Assembly (NCBI RefSeq): GCF_019977235.1
Contig: NZ_AP024646.1
Location: forward strand, 558,001-622,000
Reading direction: 5' to 3'
DNA length: 64,000 nucleotides
Source: Arthrobacter sp. StoSoilB5
Lineage (GTDB): Bacteria > Actinomycetota > Actinomycetes > Actinomycetales > Micrococcaceae
Positions 52,099 through 61,654 of the stretch are shown here, piece by piece. How positions within the stretch are numbered: position 1 is the first letter of the stretch; each line of letters begins with the position of its first letter. A program made the translations under genes and the position numbers. Under the pieces are notes generated by a model. It did not search any database, was not told the origin of the DNA, and saw only the letters and a list, made by a program, of their open reading frames with translations.

Positions 52099-53037
52099 CT
52101 ACCCGGCAACCTGGTTGGTCAAGGCGCGGCCCTCTTGAAGCGCCGAGAGGTTTGCCAGCACCAGTTGGCTTGAGCCCTTTGGGCGGTTGCCTGCCACATG
52201 AGGCGTGATGATCAAGTTCGGGGCGCTCCAGAGCTTGGAATCCGAAGGCAGCGGCTCCACCTGTGTCACGTCCAGTGCAGCCGCCCGGAGGCGACCTTCC
52301 TGCAGGGCCGCGACGAGGGCATCCTCATCGACGGTGGCCCCGCGGCCCACGTTCACGAAAATTGCGGACTCTGGCAGCGCACGCAGGAGCTCGTCATTCA
52401 GGGCGTTGTAGGTGTCAGGGGTGGCGGGAAGGATGGATACCAGGACGTCCGTGGTTCGCAGGACGTCGGGAAGTTCCTCTGCCGCAGCGACAGGGAAGCC
52501 GTAGCGCTCACCCCGTGAACCCGCAACGCCAGTGACGTTTGCGCCCAGGGCGGCAAGCAGGGGAGCGAGTCGTCCTGCGATGGAGCCGAATCCCCAAATG
52601 GTGACGTTCGCGCCGTCGAGCGTGTACAGCTGCTCCGTGTCCGGACTGGACTGCGCTGCGTTGTAGGCGCGGTCCCACGTCGCGGACTTCTGGGCATCCA
52701 GCAGCTGATCGAGCCGACGCACCGCTGCGAGGATGAGGGCAAGGGCATGCTCCGCCACGGGGCCGTCGTGAAGTGAACGACCCGAAGTGATGGCCACATT
52801 GCCGGCAAATCCTGCTGCCAGCACGGAATCCGGCCCCGCAGCGAGGGTCTGGACGAGTTTGAGCCGGGCCAAGCGCTGGGCTGCGTCGGCCAGGTTCGCC
52901 GAGGTGTTCTGCCAAACAACCAGGACTTCGGCGTCGAGGTGCTCGTCCGGAATGGGCTGGTCGACTTGGTAGACGTGCACGCGGTGGGCGGAGCCAGGAA
53001 GGTCCAGGGTCACGGTATTGGGGACGAGGATTTTCAC
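52099..53037 (-). CDS. D-isomer specific 2-hydroxyacid dehydrogenase
   Basis: A 312-residue NAD(P)-dependent dehydrogenase reducing 2-oxoacids or oxidising D-2-hydroxyacids. The NAD site WGFGSIAGRLAPLLAALG lies near 148-165. The active-site Arg is in NVGRGATVDE, Glu in QVEPLP and His in TPHVAG. Start GTG 53037 follows GGAG at five bases; a longer frame to 53100 is not supported. Isolated gene, so the physiological substrate is unknown. Confidence 0.9.
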   Translation of the reverse strand: MKILVPNTVTLDLPGSAHRVHVYQVDQPIPDEHLDAEVLVVWQNTSANLADAAQRLARLKLVQTLAAGPDSVLAAGFAGNVAITSGRSLHDGPVAEHALALILAAVRRLDQLLDAQKSATWDRAYNAAQSSPDTEQLYTLDGANVTIWGFGSIAGRLAPLLAALGANVTGVAGSRGERYGFPVAAAEELPDVLRTTDVLVSILPATPDTYNALNDELLRALPESAIFVNVGRGATVDEDALVAALQEGRLRAAALDVTQVEPLPSDSKLWSAPNLIITPHVAGNRPKGSSQLVLANLSALQEGRALTNQVAG

Positions 53038-53203
53038 TGCAGCTCCATCGCTAGAAGGTAATGCCGGTACGTTCACGAGGTTAGCCCGACATGGGGCCAC
53101 GAGGCTTCTCCAGCTTCATCCCTAGCAATGTGACAGGCAGCACTCTATGGTTGTAGGACGTTCGACGTAGCACGTAACACAAGGCATTCGAAAGGACACA
53201 AAA

Positions 53204-56128
53204 TTGCTTGCACGCATCGCAGCCACTGGAGCCCTTAGCCTGGCCCTCCTGGCCAGCCTCGGTCTTCCGGCCACGGCAGCCCCGATTCCTCCAAACAACC
53301 CCACGGCCGCCCCTGGAAGTTTCGCCGAAGCAAATATCGCCGCTGATCGCACGTCCGCCAACTTCTTCTACCGGATCCCGGCACTGGCATACCTGGGCAA
53401 TAACGTTGTCCTGGCTGCATGGGATGGCCGGCCCGGCTCGGCCGCCGATGCTCCCAACCCGAACTCAATCGTGCAACGCCGCAGCACGGATGGCGGCCAG
53501 ACCTGGGGCCCTGTGCAGGTCATTGCCGCCGGACACGTCGCCGACGCCAGCGGGCCCAAGTACGGCTACAGCGACCCCTCATACATCTATGACGCCGAGG
53601 CGGGCAAAGTCTTTGCCTTCTTCGTGTACTCCAAGGACCAAGGCTTCGGCGGCAGCCAGTTCGGCAACGACGACGCAGACCGGACCGTGATCTCCTCGGC
53701 CGTCATCGAGTCCTCCGATGGCGGCGTTACGTGGAGTCAGCCACGGCTCATCACCAACGTCACCAAGCCCGGGACCAGCAAGACCAACCCCGTGGCTGGC
53801 GATGTCCGCTCCAACTTCGCCTCTTCCGGCGAAGGCATCCAGCTTAAGTACGGTCCGCACAAGGGCAGGCTCATCCAGCAGTACGCCGGTGATGTCCGCC
53901 AGGCCGATGGCACCAACAAGATCCAGGCCTACAGCGTCTACTCAGACGATCATGGCGTGACCTGGCACAAGGGTGCCAACGTCGGCGACCGCATGGATGA
54001 GAACAAGACCGTTGAACTCTCCGATGGCAGGGTCCTGCTGAACTCCCGCGACAACGCAAACCAGGGCTACCGTAAGGTAGCGATCTCCACGGACGGTGGT
54101 GCCACTTACGGTCCGGTCACCCAGGACACCGAGCTGCCGGATCCCGCTAACAACGGTGCCATTGCCCGGATGTTCCCGAATGCGGAGCAGGGTTCCGCGG
54201 ACGCCAGGAAGCTGATCTTCACCAACGCAAACTCCAAGACCGGCCGCGAGAACGTCTCCGCCCGGGTATCGTGCGACGACGGCGCCACCTGGCCGGGCGT
54301 CCGAACCATTCGTTCCGGCTTCTCGGCCTACTCCACGGTGACCCGCATGGAGGACGGCAAGTTCGGTGTCCTTTACGAGGGCAACTACACGGACAACATG
54401 CCCTTCGCGAAGTTTGACGACGCCTGGCTGAACTACGTCTGCGCACCGCTTTCCGTCCCTGCCGTTACCACCGCTCCCGGTGCAACCCAGCAAGTCGCCG
54501 TGACGGTGACCAACCAGGAGGCCACCACGATCTCCGGCGCCAACGCCACCGTCTACACGCCGAGCGGCTGGTCGGCCACCTCGGTGCCGGTTCCCGACGT
54601 CGCGCGTGGTGCCTCGGTAACCGTCAACGTTTCGCTGACCGCTCCCGCGAACGCCAGTGGTCCGCAGAACCTTAACGCAGCATTCGCGACGGCGGATGGC
54701 CGGGTTTCGCAGTTCACGTTCACGGCGACGGTCCCGGTAGCCCCGCAAGTGGGGCTCACCATCACAGGCTCTGCCCCTGCTCGTGACGTTGTGGCCAGCC
54801 CGTATCAGGCTGGGGAGGCCCTTAGTTACTCCTTCAACGTCAAGAGCACGTCCAACGTCACTGCCAACGCCGTTCCAGTATCCGGGACCTTCGACTCCGG
54901 TTTCCTACCGCCGACTGCACCTAACTGCCGGTTCAACAACCTGGCCGCCGGCGCCAGCTACAACTGCACTACCGCGAAGCATGTGCTGACTGCCGCGGAC
55001 ATCGAGCGCGGCTACTTCGTGCCCGAGGCGAGCTTCAGCATCACAGCCAGCTCGACGCCGTCGCTCACCAAAACGGTTCCGTTCACCGGCGCTGCCGTGG
55101 CCCTGCGCGACGGCCTGGTGGCGGCCGACATCAGCGGGGCACGTGCCGACGTCGGGCGTGATCTCGCGGCCCAGCCCTACGCGGCAGGCGACCTTTTCCC
55201 GTACACATTCACGGTGAAGAACACGAGTCCGCTCGTGGAGAAGGTAGTGCCCACTGCCGGCAACTTCAGCCCCTTGGTCCCTGAGGGGCCGGGCAACTGC
55301 CGCTACCTCACCCTGCCGGCCGGCCAGAGCTACCAGTGCGCCACACCGCGCCATGCCGTGACTGCCGGGGAAGCCGAGCAGGGTTTCTTCGTTCCAAGCA
55401 CCAGCTGGGAAGTCAGCTCGGCGGGCCAGAGCACGAGGAACTACGGGATCGACGGCGGCGAGGTGGACTTGAAAGTCCGGGAACCGAAGCTTGAAGGAAC
55501 GGTCTCCGCGGTCTGGGAAGACGCCGACGGTGACCGCTTCGCCAGCGCAGGCGATCCTGTTACGTACACCTACACCGTGGGCAACGCCGGCAATGTGGCG
55601 CTGACGGGGCTTGAGGCGACAGGCTCTGGAATCACTGAAACTGCCCTGGCTATTGGCGGCACGGCGACCGCCACGCGGGTCCATGTGCTCACTGCAGAGG
55701 ACGTCGTGGCCGGAAGCCTCGCCGCCGTCAGTTTCGATGCGACGGCGCACAACGGCACCAAAGAAGTGGCGGCCACTGCCGAAGGCGAGGCGTTGGCCCT
55801 TAGAGTCCAGCCCGCAAAACCGGATACCGAGCCCGCTCTGACTGTCCAGGACTTCGATGGCCAAACGCCGTCGTTTGATCTGGGCACGGGGGAGAAGTAT
55901 CGCAATGGCCAGAAAGTGACTTTGAAGGGCTTGGAATACGGGCAGTGGTACTACGTTTATCTGAACAAGGACAGTTACCGTCTGGGATGGATCTTTCCCA
56001 CCACGGATAACACCGTGGAATTCATTCTTCCATCGGACGTAAAGAATGGCCGGGACGATGTTGTGGTCCTGGATAAGGACGGCGCGCAGGTCTCGTTTGA
56101 TCGCCTGCAGGTGACGCCAAAGGGCTAG
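53204..56128 (+). CDS. Secreted multi-domain exo-sialidase
   Basis: A 974-residue secreted sialidase releasing terminal sialic acids. A Sec signal (1-26, cut near TAAAP) precedes the six-bladed propeller (about 35-410), which has FYRIPA with an arginine-triad Arg57 and Asp boxes such as STDGGQTW, SSDGGVTW, SDDHGVTW and CDDGATW. The C-terminal part has a NEW3-like domain (about 415-510), two similar Cys-paired modules (about 515-640 and 640-760), a DUF11-like domain and a C-terminal domain. TTG 53204 is chosen for AAAGGA seven bases upstream. A terminator follows. Confidence 0.93.
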   Translation: MLARIAATGALSLALLASLGLPATAAPIPPNNPTAAPGSFAEANIAADRTSANFFYRIPALAYLGNNVVLAAWDGRPGSAADAPNPNSIVQRRSTDGGQTWGPVQVIAAGHVADASGPKYGYSDPSYIYDAEAGKVFAFFVYSKDQGFGGSQFGNDDADRTVISSAVIESSDGGVTWSQPRLITNVTKPGTSKTNPVAGDVRSNFASSGEGIQLKYGPHKGRLIQQYAGDVRQADGTNKIQAYSVYSDDHGVTWHKGANVGDRMDENKTVELSDGRVLLNSRDNANQGYRKVAISTDGGATYGPVTQDTELPDPANNGAIARMFPNAEQGSADARKLIFTNANSKTGRENVSARVSCDDGATWPGVRTIRSGFSAYSTVTRMEDGKFGVLYEGNYTDNMPFAKFDDAWLNYVCAPLSVPAVTTAPGATQQVAVTVTNQEATTISGANATVYTPSGWSATSVPVPDVARGASVTVNVSLTAPANASGPQNLNAAFATADGRVSQFTFTATVPVAPQVGLTITGSAPARDVVASPYQAGEALSYSFNVKSTSNVTANAVPVSGTFDSGFLPPTAPNCRFNNLAAGASYNCTTAKHVLTAADIERGYFVPEASFSITASSTPSLTKTVPFTGAAVALRDGLVAADISGARADVGRDLAAQPYAAGDLFPYTFTVKNTSPLVEKVVPTAGNFSPLVPEGPGNCRYLTLPAGQSYQCATPRHAVTAGEAEQGFFVPSTSWEVSSAGQSTRNYGIDGGEVDLKVREPKLEGTVSAVWEDADGDRFASAGDPVTYTYTVGNAGNVALTGLEATGSGITETALAIGGTATATRVHVLTAEDVVAGSLAAVSFDATAHNGTKEVAATAEGEALALRVQPAKPDTEPALTVQDFDGQTPSFDLGTGEKYRNGQKVTLKGLEYGQWYYVYLNKDSYRLGWIFPTTDNTVEFILPSDVKNGRDDVVVLDKDGAQVSFDRLQVTPKG

Positions 56129-56143
56129 CACAACGCTTGGGCA

Positions 56144-56183
56144 AAACAGCGGACCGCAGAAAGTTTCCTGCGGTCCGCTGTTT
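56144..56183 (+). terminator. Terminator after sialidase gene
   Basis: A perfect 16-base stem, AAACAGCGGACCGCAG (56144-56159) with its complement (56168-56183), loop aaagtttc, ending in TTT. The remaining bases to the protease gene are AT-richer and contain TTGACA at 56295, a possible -35. Confidence 0.85.
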
Positions 56184-56386
56184 GCCGTCATATGACCTAA
56201 ATTTGATGCGGCGACAAGACAAATTTCATGAAGTGTGCTGTATGTCATATTTTGCTCTCAGTCTGTACTCTGTGACTCGACTGGTTGCGCATTTTTGACA
56301 AGACCTGTCACGAACGCAGCGATTCAAATGTTGACAGGCCTTGGCGATGGAGCCCGGGCCTCACTCAGTGAAAGGTGCTATCACTC

Positions 56387-59300
56387 GTGAAATCACAAGG
56401 AAAGAGCTTCGTCAGAAGCGGGGGGCTTCGAAAGGCAGCGGCTCTCGCCGTGGGCTTGCCGTTGCTGCTCTCTTCCGTGGCGTTGCCGGCCCAGGCAGCT
56501 CCCTCGCCGGAGACCGTGTCCGGGAATCTGGCAGGCGTGGCCAAGAAGAACCTTGACCCCAGCGCCTACAAGGATGGCCGCTACATGGTTGTCCTGGCAG
56601 AAAAGCCTGCGGCAATTTACGACGGCGGTACCCCTGGTCTTGCGCCCACCAAGCCGGAAGAGGGCAAGAAGCTCGATTCCGGCAGCGTCGAGGTGAAGGA
56701 ATACCAAGAACACTTGCAACAGGCGCAGCAAGAAGTTGCGCAGCAGGAAAACGTCACCATTGAGCGCGACTTCACCACCGCCGTCAACGGCTTCAGCGCC
56801 AACCTGACGGCAGACCAGGCCATCAATCTGGCCAAAGACCCGAAGGTCCTCATGGTAGCGCCGGACACGCAGTACGCACCGGACTACTCCACCACTGATT
56901 TCCTGAAACTCAGCGGCCCCAATGGCACTTGGGCCACACAATACGGAGGCCAGGAGAACGCCGGCAAGGGCACCGTTGTTGGCGTTATCGACACCGGCTA
57001 CACCCCCTCTAATCCGTTTTTTGCAGGCGAACCGGTCGGTCCCCTGGTCGGCAGCCCCCAGGTTGGCGTCCCTTATAAGACCGCTGACGGCAAAATCGCC
57101 ATGCTGAAGGCAGATGGCGACACCTTCATCGGCGAGTGCCAGCCCGGTACGGACACAGGCGGCGACTACGACGGCAGCGCCTGCAACTCCAAGGTGCTCA
57201 GCACCCACTACTTCGCGGACGCCTTCCTGCAAACTGTTGCGCCGGAAAACCGCGCCCCCGAGGAAGTCATCTCGCCCGTTGATGTGGATAGCCACGGCAC
57301 CCACACCGCAAGCACCGCGGCCGGCAACGGCAATGTGGACGCCGTAGTGGACGGCCGCAGCTTCGGTATCACCAGCGGCATCGCTCCGGCCGCCAAGCTC
57401 TCCATCTACAAGGTCTGCTGGGAAGACACAGATCCCACAACGGGTGGCTGCTACGGCTCGGCTTCGGTAGACGCCATTGAGCAGGCCATCCTGGACGGCG
57501 TGGATGTCCTGAATTACTCCATTTCCGGTTCCAGCACATCCACCACCGATCCCGTATCGCTGGCGTTCCTGTCTGCTGCGTCGGCCGGGATTTTCGTGGC
57601 AACCTCTGCCGGAAACTCCGGGCCAACGGCCAGCACCGTGAACCACGGAGCACCTTGGTTGACTACAGTGGCCGCCACCTCTTTCTCGCAGGAACTTCAG
57701 GGCACCGTTGAATTCTCCGATGGCAGCAAGTTCCGCGGAGCGAGCATCATGAACCACGAGGTGAGCGGGGCCGGCGTCGTGCTTTCCACCAACGCTGCAA
57801 GCGGTGAAGGTGACGCGGCTCTGTGTGCTCCCGGGTCCCTTGATCCCGCCAAGATCGTGGGCAAGGTTGTGGTGTGCAACCGTGGCGTGGTTGACCGCAC
57901 GGCCAAGAGCGCGGAGGTCCTTCGAGGCGGTGGCGTGGGAATGATCCTGGTCAACCTGACGGAATCGTCGCTGGACACGGACAAGCACGCTGTTCCCACC
58001 GTCCACGTGAACCCTCCGGCCACGCAGGCCATCAAGGACAAGGTCGCGGCCAACCCGGCCATCACCGTGTCCCTGCTGAACCACGACACCACGGGCCTGC
58101 CCCTGGAGGCGCAGCCGCAGATCGCCGGATTCTCGTCCCGCGGTCCGTTGCTGGCAACGGATTCAGACCTTCTGAAGCCCGACGTGTCAGCACCCGGCGT
58201 CGCAATCCTCGCAGGCGTTTCACCCATCGGAACCGGTGGCGACAACTTTGGCTTCCTGTCCGGAACGTCCATGGCGTCACCGCACGTGGCCGGGTTCGGG
58301 GCACTGATCCTGGGCAAGAACCCGCTGTGGTCCCCGGCAACGGTGAAGTCCGCCATGATGACCACCGCTGGCCCGGTCAAGCTGGCCAACGGCGCCATCA
58401 ACAAGGACGTCTTCGCTACCGGAGCAGGGCAGGTGGACCCGGCAAAGGTCCTCAGCCCGGGCCTGGTGTACGACGCCACCACCGAGGACTATCTGAAATT
58501 CGTTCAGGGCACGGGGATGGACCTCGGCATTGAGGGACTGGGCACCACGCAGCCGCGGGACATGAACGTCCCCTCGTTTGCACTGGGTAACCTGGCCGGC
58601 AAGATCGAGGTCACCCGGACGGTTACAGCGTTGACGCCGGGCCTTTACCGAGCCTCGGTCAACGTTCCCGGCGTCAACGTCAAGGTCACGCCGTCCGTGC
58701 TGAACTTTGGCGTTGTGGGCGAAAAGAAGACCTTCAAGGTGCAGTTCGAAAACAACAACGCTGCCCTGGGTAAGTTCGCCATGGGTTCGCTGAGTTGGCA
58801 GGGAGCCAACAAGACCGTCACCTCCCCGATTGCTGTCCGTCCGCAGTCCGTGATCGCGGATAAGGCCATGGCGTTCGCGGGAACGGGTCCCAACGGCTCA
58901 GCGGCCATCAACATCGTCTCCGGTACCAACGCACCTGTGGGAGTCACGGTAGATGGCCTGTCCAAGGCGGATTCCTCTGCCGTGGAACTGGTCCCCGGTC
59001 CCTTTGCCGGCGAGACCAACGCCTCGAACTTCGTCAAGAAGGTCACGGTGGGTGAGAACAGCGCGTTGGCCAAGTTCTCGGTCATTTCCTCCGACGAAGC
59101 GGCGGACTTCGACATGTTGGTCCTTACTCCGGCGGGGCAGCAGCTCCCGTCCGCGACGGCCTCGGCCAGCGAATCCGTGACGGTGCCCAACCCGGCACCG
59201 GGCGACTACTACGTTTTCGCCAACCTCTATGCCAGCCCCAACAACCAGCCCACCAAGGCAACAGTTGATGCGGCGGTCCTGGGTGCCAACGAGGGCAACG

Positions 59301-59554
59301 CCACGGTGACGCCCAACCCGATCAGCCTCGCCAACGGCAAGACCGGGACCATCTCGCTGAACTGGACCAACCTGACGCCAGGCTCGTACATCGGGCGTCT
59401 GACGTTCGACGGCACCAGCCAGCCCAGCTTCGTCACGGTAGTGGTGAGCCAAAGCGGTGCCGCCATTGTTCCGGATAACGAGAACCCGACGAAGGAAAAG
59501 CAGGACAAGAAGGTCCGCGCAGACGAGCCGACGCAAAGCAACAACGCGAGCTAG
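56387..59554 (+). CDS. Secreted subtilisin-like protease (S8) with PA domain
   Basis: A 1,055-residue exported serine protease of the cucumisin/pyrolysin type. Order: signal peptide (cut near QAAPS, 38-40), I9 propeptide (about 62-165), S8 catalytic domain with Asp202 (GVIDTGY), His303 (DSHGTHT) and Ser628 (LSGTSMASPH), a PA domain inserted at about 460-570, an Fn3-like domain (about 720-820) and further beta-rich C-terminal modules ending in a Lys/Asp-rich tail. GTG 56387 follows AAAGG; GTG 56375 overlaps that site. It faces two subtilisin-inhibitor-like genes. Confidence 0.95.
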   Translation: MKSQGKSFVRSGGLRKAAALAVGLPLLLSSVALPAQAAPSPETVSGNLAGVAKKNLDPSAYKDGRYMVVLAEKPAAIYDGGTPGLAPTKPEEGKKLDSGSVEVKEYQEHLQQAQQEVAQQENVTIERDFTTAVNGFSANLTADQAINLAKDPKVLMVAPDTQYAPDYSTTDFLKLSGPNGTWATQYGGQENAGKGTVVGVIDTGYTPSNPFFAGEPVGPLVGSPQVGVPYKTADGKIAMLKADGDTFIGECQPGTDTGGDYDGSACNSKVLSTHYFADAFLQTVAPENRAPEEVISPVDVDSHGTHTASTAAGNGNVDAVVDGRSFGITSGIAPAAKLSIYKVCWEDTDPTTGGCYGSASVDAIEQAILDGVDVLNYSISGSSTSTTDPVSLAFLSAASAGIFVATSAGNSGPTASTVNHGAPWLTTVAATSFSQELQGTVEFSDGSKFRGASIMNHEVSGAGVVLSTNAASGEGDAALCAPGSLDPAKIVGKVVVCNRGVVDRTAKSAEVLRGGGVGMILVNLTESSLDTDKHAVPTVHVNPPATQAIKDKVAANPAITVSLLNHDTTGLPLEAQPQIAGFSSRGPLLATDSDLLKPDVSAPGVAILAGVSPIGTGGDNFGFLSGTSMASPHVAGFGALILGKNPLWSPATVKSAMMTTAGPVKLANGAINKDVFATGAGQVDPAKVLSPGLVYDATTEDYLKFVQGTGMDLGIEGLGTTQPRDMNVPSFALGNLAGKIEVTRTVTALTPGLYRASVNVPGVNVKVTPSVLNFGVVGEKKTFKVQFENNNAALGKFAMGSLSWQGANKTVTSPIAVRPQSVIADKAMAFAGTGPNGSAAINIVSGTNAPVGVTVDGLSKADSSAVELVPGPFAGETNASNFVKKVTVGENSALAKFSVISSDEAADFDMLVLTPAGQQLPSATASASESVTVPNPAPGDYYVFANLYASPNNQPTKATVDAAVLGANEGNATVTPNPISLANGKTGTISLNWTNLTPGSYIGRLTFDGTSQPSFVTVVVSQSGAAIVPDNENPTKEKQDKKVRADEPTQSNNAS

Positions 59555-59568
59555 CTTGTTGAAATGAG

Positions 59569-59608
59569 AGCAGTGGCCGGTGGATGATCCCGCCGGCCAC
59601 TGCTGTTT
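59569..59608. terminator. Terminator between protease and inhibitor genes
   Basis: AGCAGTGGCCGG (59569-59580) pairs perfectly with CCGGCCACTGCT (59593-59604), followed by GTTTT on the plus strand. It serves the protease and perhaps the convergent inhibitor gene. Confidence 0.85.
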
Positions 59609-59626
59609 TCGCCCTGGGGTGAGGGC

Positions 59627-60016
59627 CTAGATGGCGCCGGTGGATCCTTCTGTGCCGCCCAGGAGCGGTGCCATGCTGCGCCAGCGTGCGATTTCGCAAC
59701 CATCGGTCCGGCTCAGCTGGCTGTGGACCCTCCGCCCACGGAACCAACCTGTCACAACGGCCACCTGGGGGCCGCCGTACTGTTGCGTGCAGATCCTGTC
59801 CGGACGTGGAACCGGGAAGAACACTTCCTCGCCAAACTGCTCGACGGCGGCAAGGGCTGCGCCTGCGTCCGGTAGGTTCGACTCGATGGCGTCCGGCTCC
59901 GAAGAGAGTATTCCTTTTGCGGAGCGCAGGTAGAACTCTGTGGGTGTGGCGCCAGGTGCCTCAGTCAGCGTGACCGTGAGGTGGACGTCGTACCCGCTGT
60001 TGTCGGGGGAAACCAT
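59627..60016 (-). CDS. Leaderless-type SSI-like protein, one disulfide
   Basis: A 129-residue protein resembling Streptomyces subtilisin inhibitor (SSI). It shares CTQQYGGPQ (Cys76) and SRTDGCEIARW (Cys107) with the lipoprotein encoded at 60982-61632. The first Cys pair of SSI is absent, and there is no signal peptide: ATG 60016 is followed at once by VSPDNSGYDVHLTVTL. It would be cytoplasmic, or use another export route. By SSI numbering P1 would be Gln78. It is last of three minus-strand genes and converges on the protease gene. Confidence 0.75.
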   Translation of the reverse strand: MVSPDNSGYDVHLTVTLTEAPGATPTEFYLRSAKGILSSEPDAIESNLPDAGAALAAVEQFGEEVFFPVPRPDRICTQQYGGPQVAVVTGWFRGRRVHSQLSRTDGCEIARWRSMAPLLGGTEGSTGAI

Positions 60017-60080
60017 GGTTACCTTTCGCTGGTGGCGGCGGGTGCTTGGGCAAGGAGTCCCGGGAGACGGTCCGGCTTCT

Positions 60081-60995
60081 CTACAGAAGCGGTTCGATTG
60101 CCTGAAGCACGCGGGCCCGCAGCGCCTGGGATTCGGCAGCAAAAGCCCGCTGGTACTCAACGTACTCGGCCTTGCCCTGCGGTGTCTCGATCCTGATGGG
60201 CGGGTAGCCCCATTCTTCGAGGTCATAAGGGGAGGCCTGCATGTCCATGATGCGGATCCGCCACGACAGTTCGAAGCAGTCCATCACCAGCTCGCTGGGC
60301 AGCGCAGGCGTCAGTTTGTAGGCCCACTTGTACAGGTCCATGTTGGCGTGCAGGCAGCCCGGTTGTTCCATGGTGCGCTGGTTCTCGCGTGTGGGCGTGA
60401 GCTCGTTGAGCGGGATGGCGTCCGGTGTGTAGAAGCGGAAGGCATCGAAGTGGGAACAACGGATGCGGTTCTCCTCCACCACGGTGTCAGTGCCCTCGCC
60501 GCCCAGGCGCAGTTGCAGGTACTCGTGCCGAAGTTCGAATTTCTCCTGCCGGTACACCATGGCCCACTCATGGAGGCCGAAGCAGCCGAACTGCGCGGGA
60601 CGCTTCGCGGTGCCGGTGAGGATGATACCGGCGAAACTGACAGCCTCGGCGCGCTGGGCCATGAAACTGTCCCGGTCAAAGGTGACCGCGGGCGTACCTG
60701 GCGGCAGTCCGACTGCTGCAAGGTGGCCGTCGTCGAGCAAGCGGTAGAACTTCCAGTTGGCGCGCTCAAGGACGCGCTCGCCGCTCAGCACTACGCCATC
60801 GCCGGGATGCCAGCGCAGCAGTTGGCCAGGCTTCTGGGTGTAATACGTGAAGAGGAAGTCCTCCACGGGGTGTTTCTGTCCGGCCGACCGGCGTGCCAAA
60901 TATGGGTCCGCGTAGCGCGCGACGCGTGCATGATGTGCTGCCTCCATCCCGAGCCACTGCTCTTGGGGGAGGTGCTGTGGCCTAGGCTGCTCCAC
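60081..60995 (-). CDS. Uncharacterised protein of the '3-methyladenine DNA glycosylase' annotation group
   Basis: A 304-residue soluble protein of an actinobacterial family often labelled 3-methyladenine DNA glycosylase without firm proof. It has HPVEDFLFTYYTQKPGQLLRWHPG near 50-73, FGLHEWAMVYRQ near 148 and CSHFDAFRFYTPDAIP near 195. No helix-hairpin-helix motif is seen. GTG 60995 overlaps the end of the lipoprotein gene by 14 bases; an ATG 48 bases further in is an alternative. Its place between two inhibitor-like genes is unexplained. Confidence 0.7.
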   Translation of the reverse strand: MEQPRPQHLPQEQWLGMEAAHHARVARYADPYLARRSAGQKHPVEDFLFTYYTQKPGQLLRWHPGDGVVLSGERVLERANWKFYRLLDDGHLAAVGLPPGTPAVTFDRDSFMAQRAEAVSFAGIILTGTAKRPAQFGCFGLHEWAMVYRQEKFELRHEYLQLRLGGEGTDTVVEENRIRCSHFDAFRFYTPDAIPLNELTPTRENQRTMEQPGCLHANMDLYKWAYKLTPALPSELVMDCFELSWRIRIMDMQASPYDLEEWGYPPIRIETPQGKAEYVEYQRAFAAESQALRARVLQAIEPLL

Positions 60996-61632
60996 CGCTG
61001 GAGCCGATGATCGCGCTGGCCGCATCCCACAAGGCGATCTGGCAACCGTCGGTGCGGCTGTAGGAGGCATCGACTTCCACGCCGTCAACGGCGCCAGTCA
61101 CCTTGGCTGTTTGCGGGCCGCCGTACTGCTGCGTGCAGGCTTGATCGGTTTTGATCGGGGCAGGGTTCAGGAGCGACGGATTGTCCTTGAGGGCCTTGCA
61201 GGCCGCGTCTGCGGTTGGGTGCTTGCTTTCGGCTGCCGGGGAGCCGTTTATGCAGACCAGCGTATAGTTCTGCGGTGCTGCCTCGGCTGACTGCAGCACC
61301 GTGATGGACAGTTCGGCGTTGCCTTGTCCCGGTGTGGGCGTCATTCCGGGCAAGCTGGGGTCAGGCGTCGTATCGTCAGGGCCGAGGGTTGTGGGCACCT
61401 CGGTGGGCGCGGGGTTGGATTGCGTGCCGCTCGGGGAGGCGGTGCTTGGACTGACGGACGACGGCGACACGGAGGTAGCGCTGCTCGACCCGCCCGGGGC
61501 GGGGGTACCCGAGCAGCCGGCGAGTCCGGCGAGGACCAGAACAGCCAGTAGGGGGCGGGCAGCCAGTAGGGGCCAGACGGTCTGTGGGGCCCGGGCAGTC
61601 TGTGGGGCCCGGTCGAAGCGGCGCGAGCGCAT
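60982..61632 (-). CDS. SSI-like protease inhibitor lipoprotein
   Basis: A 216-residue lipoprotein with a subtilisin inhibitor-like C-terminal domain. The signal peptide ends in LAGC (Cys40), followed by a Ser/Thr/Pro linker to about 105. The domain (about 107-210) has four Cys, 127-145 and 166-197, spaced as in SSI, with CTQQYGGPQ and SRTDGCQIALW. By alignment to SSI (Cys71, P1 Met73) P1 would be Gln168. It would display an inhibitor on the cell surface and may guard the cell from the S8 protease encoded opposite (inference). Confidence 0.82.
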   Translation of the reverse strand: MRSRRFDRAPQTARAPQTVWPLLAARPLLAVLVLAGLAGCSGTPAPGGSSSATSVSPSSVSPSTASPSGTQSNPAPTEVPTTLGPDDTTPDPSLPGMTPTPGQGNAELSITVLQSAEAAPQNYTLVCINGSPAAESKHPTADAACKALKDNPSLLNPAPIKTDQACTQQYGGPQTAKVTGAVDGVEVDASYSRTDGCQIALWDAASAIIGSSGGAA

Positions 61633-61654
61633 GGAATCTCCTTGGTTGCTGCCA

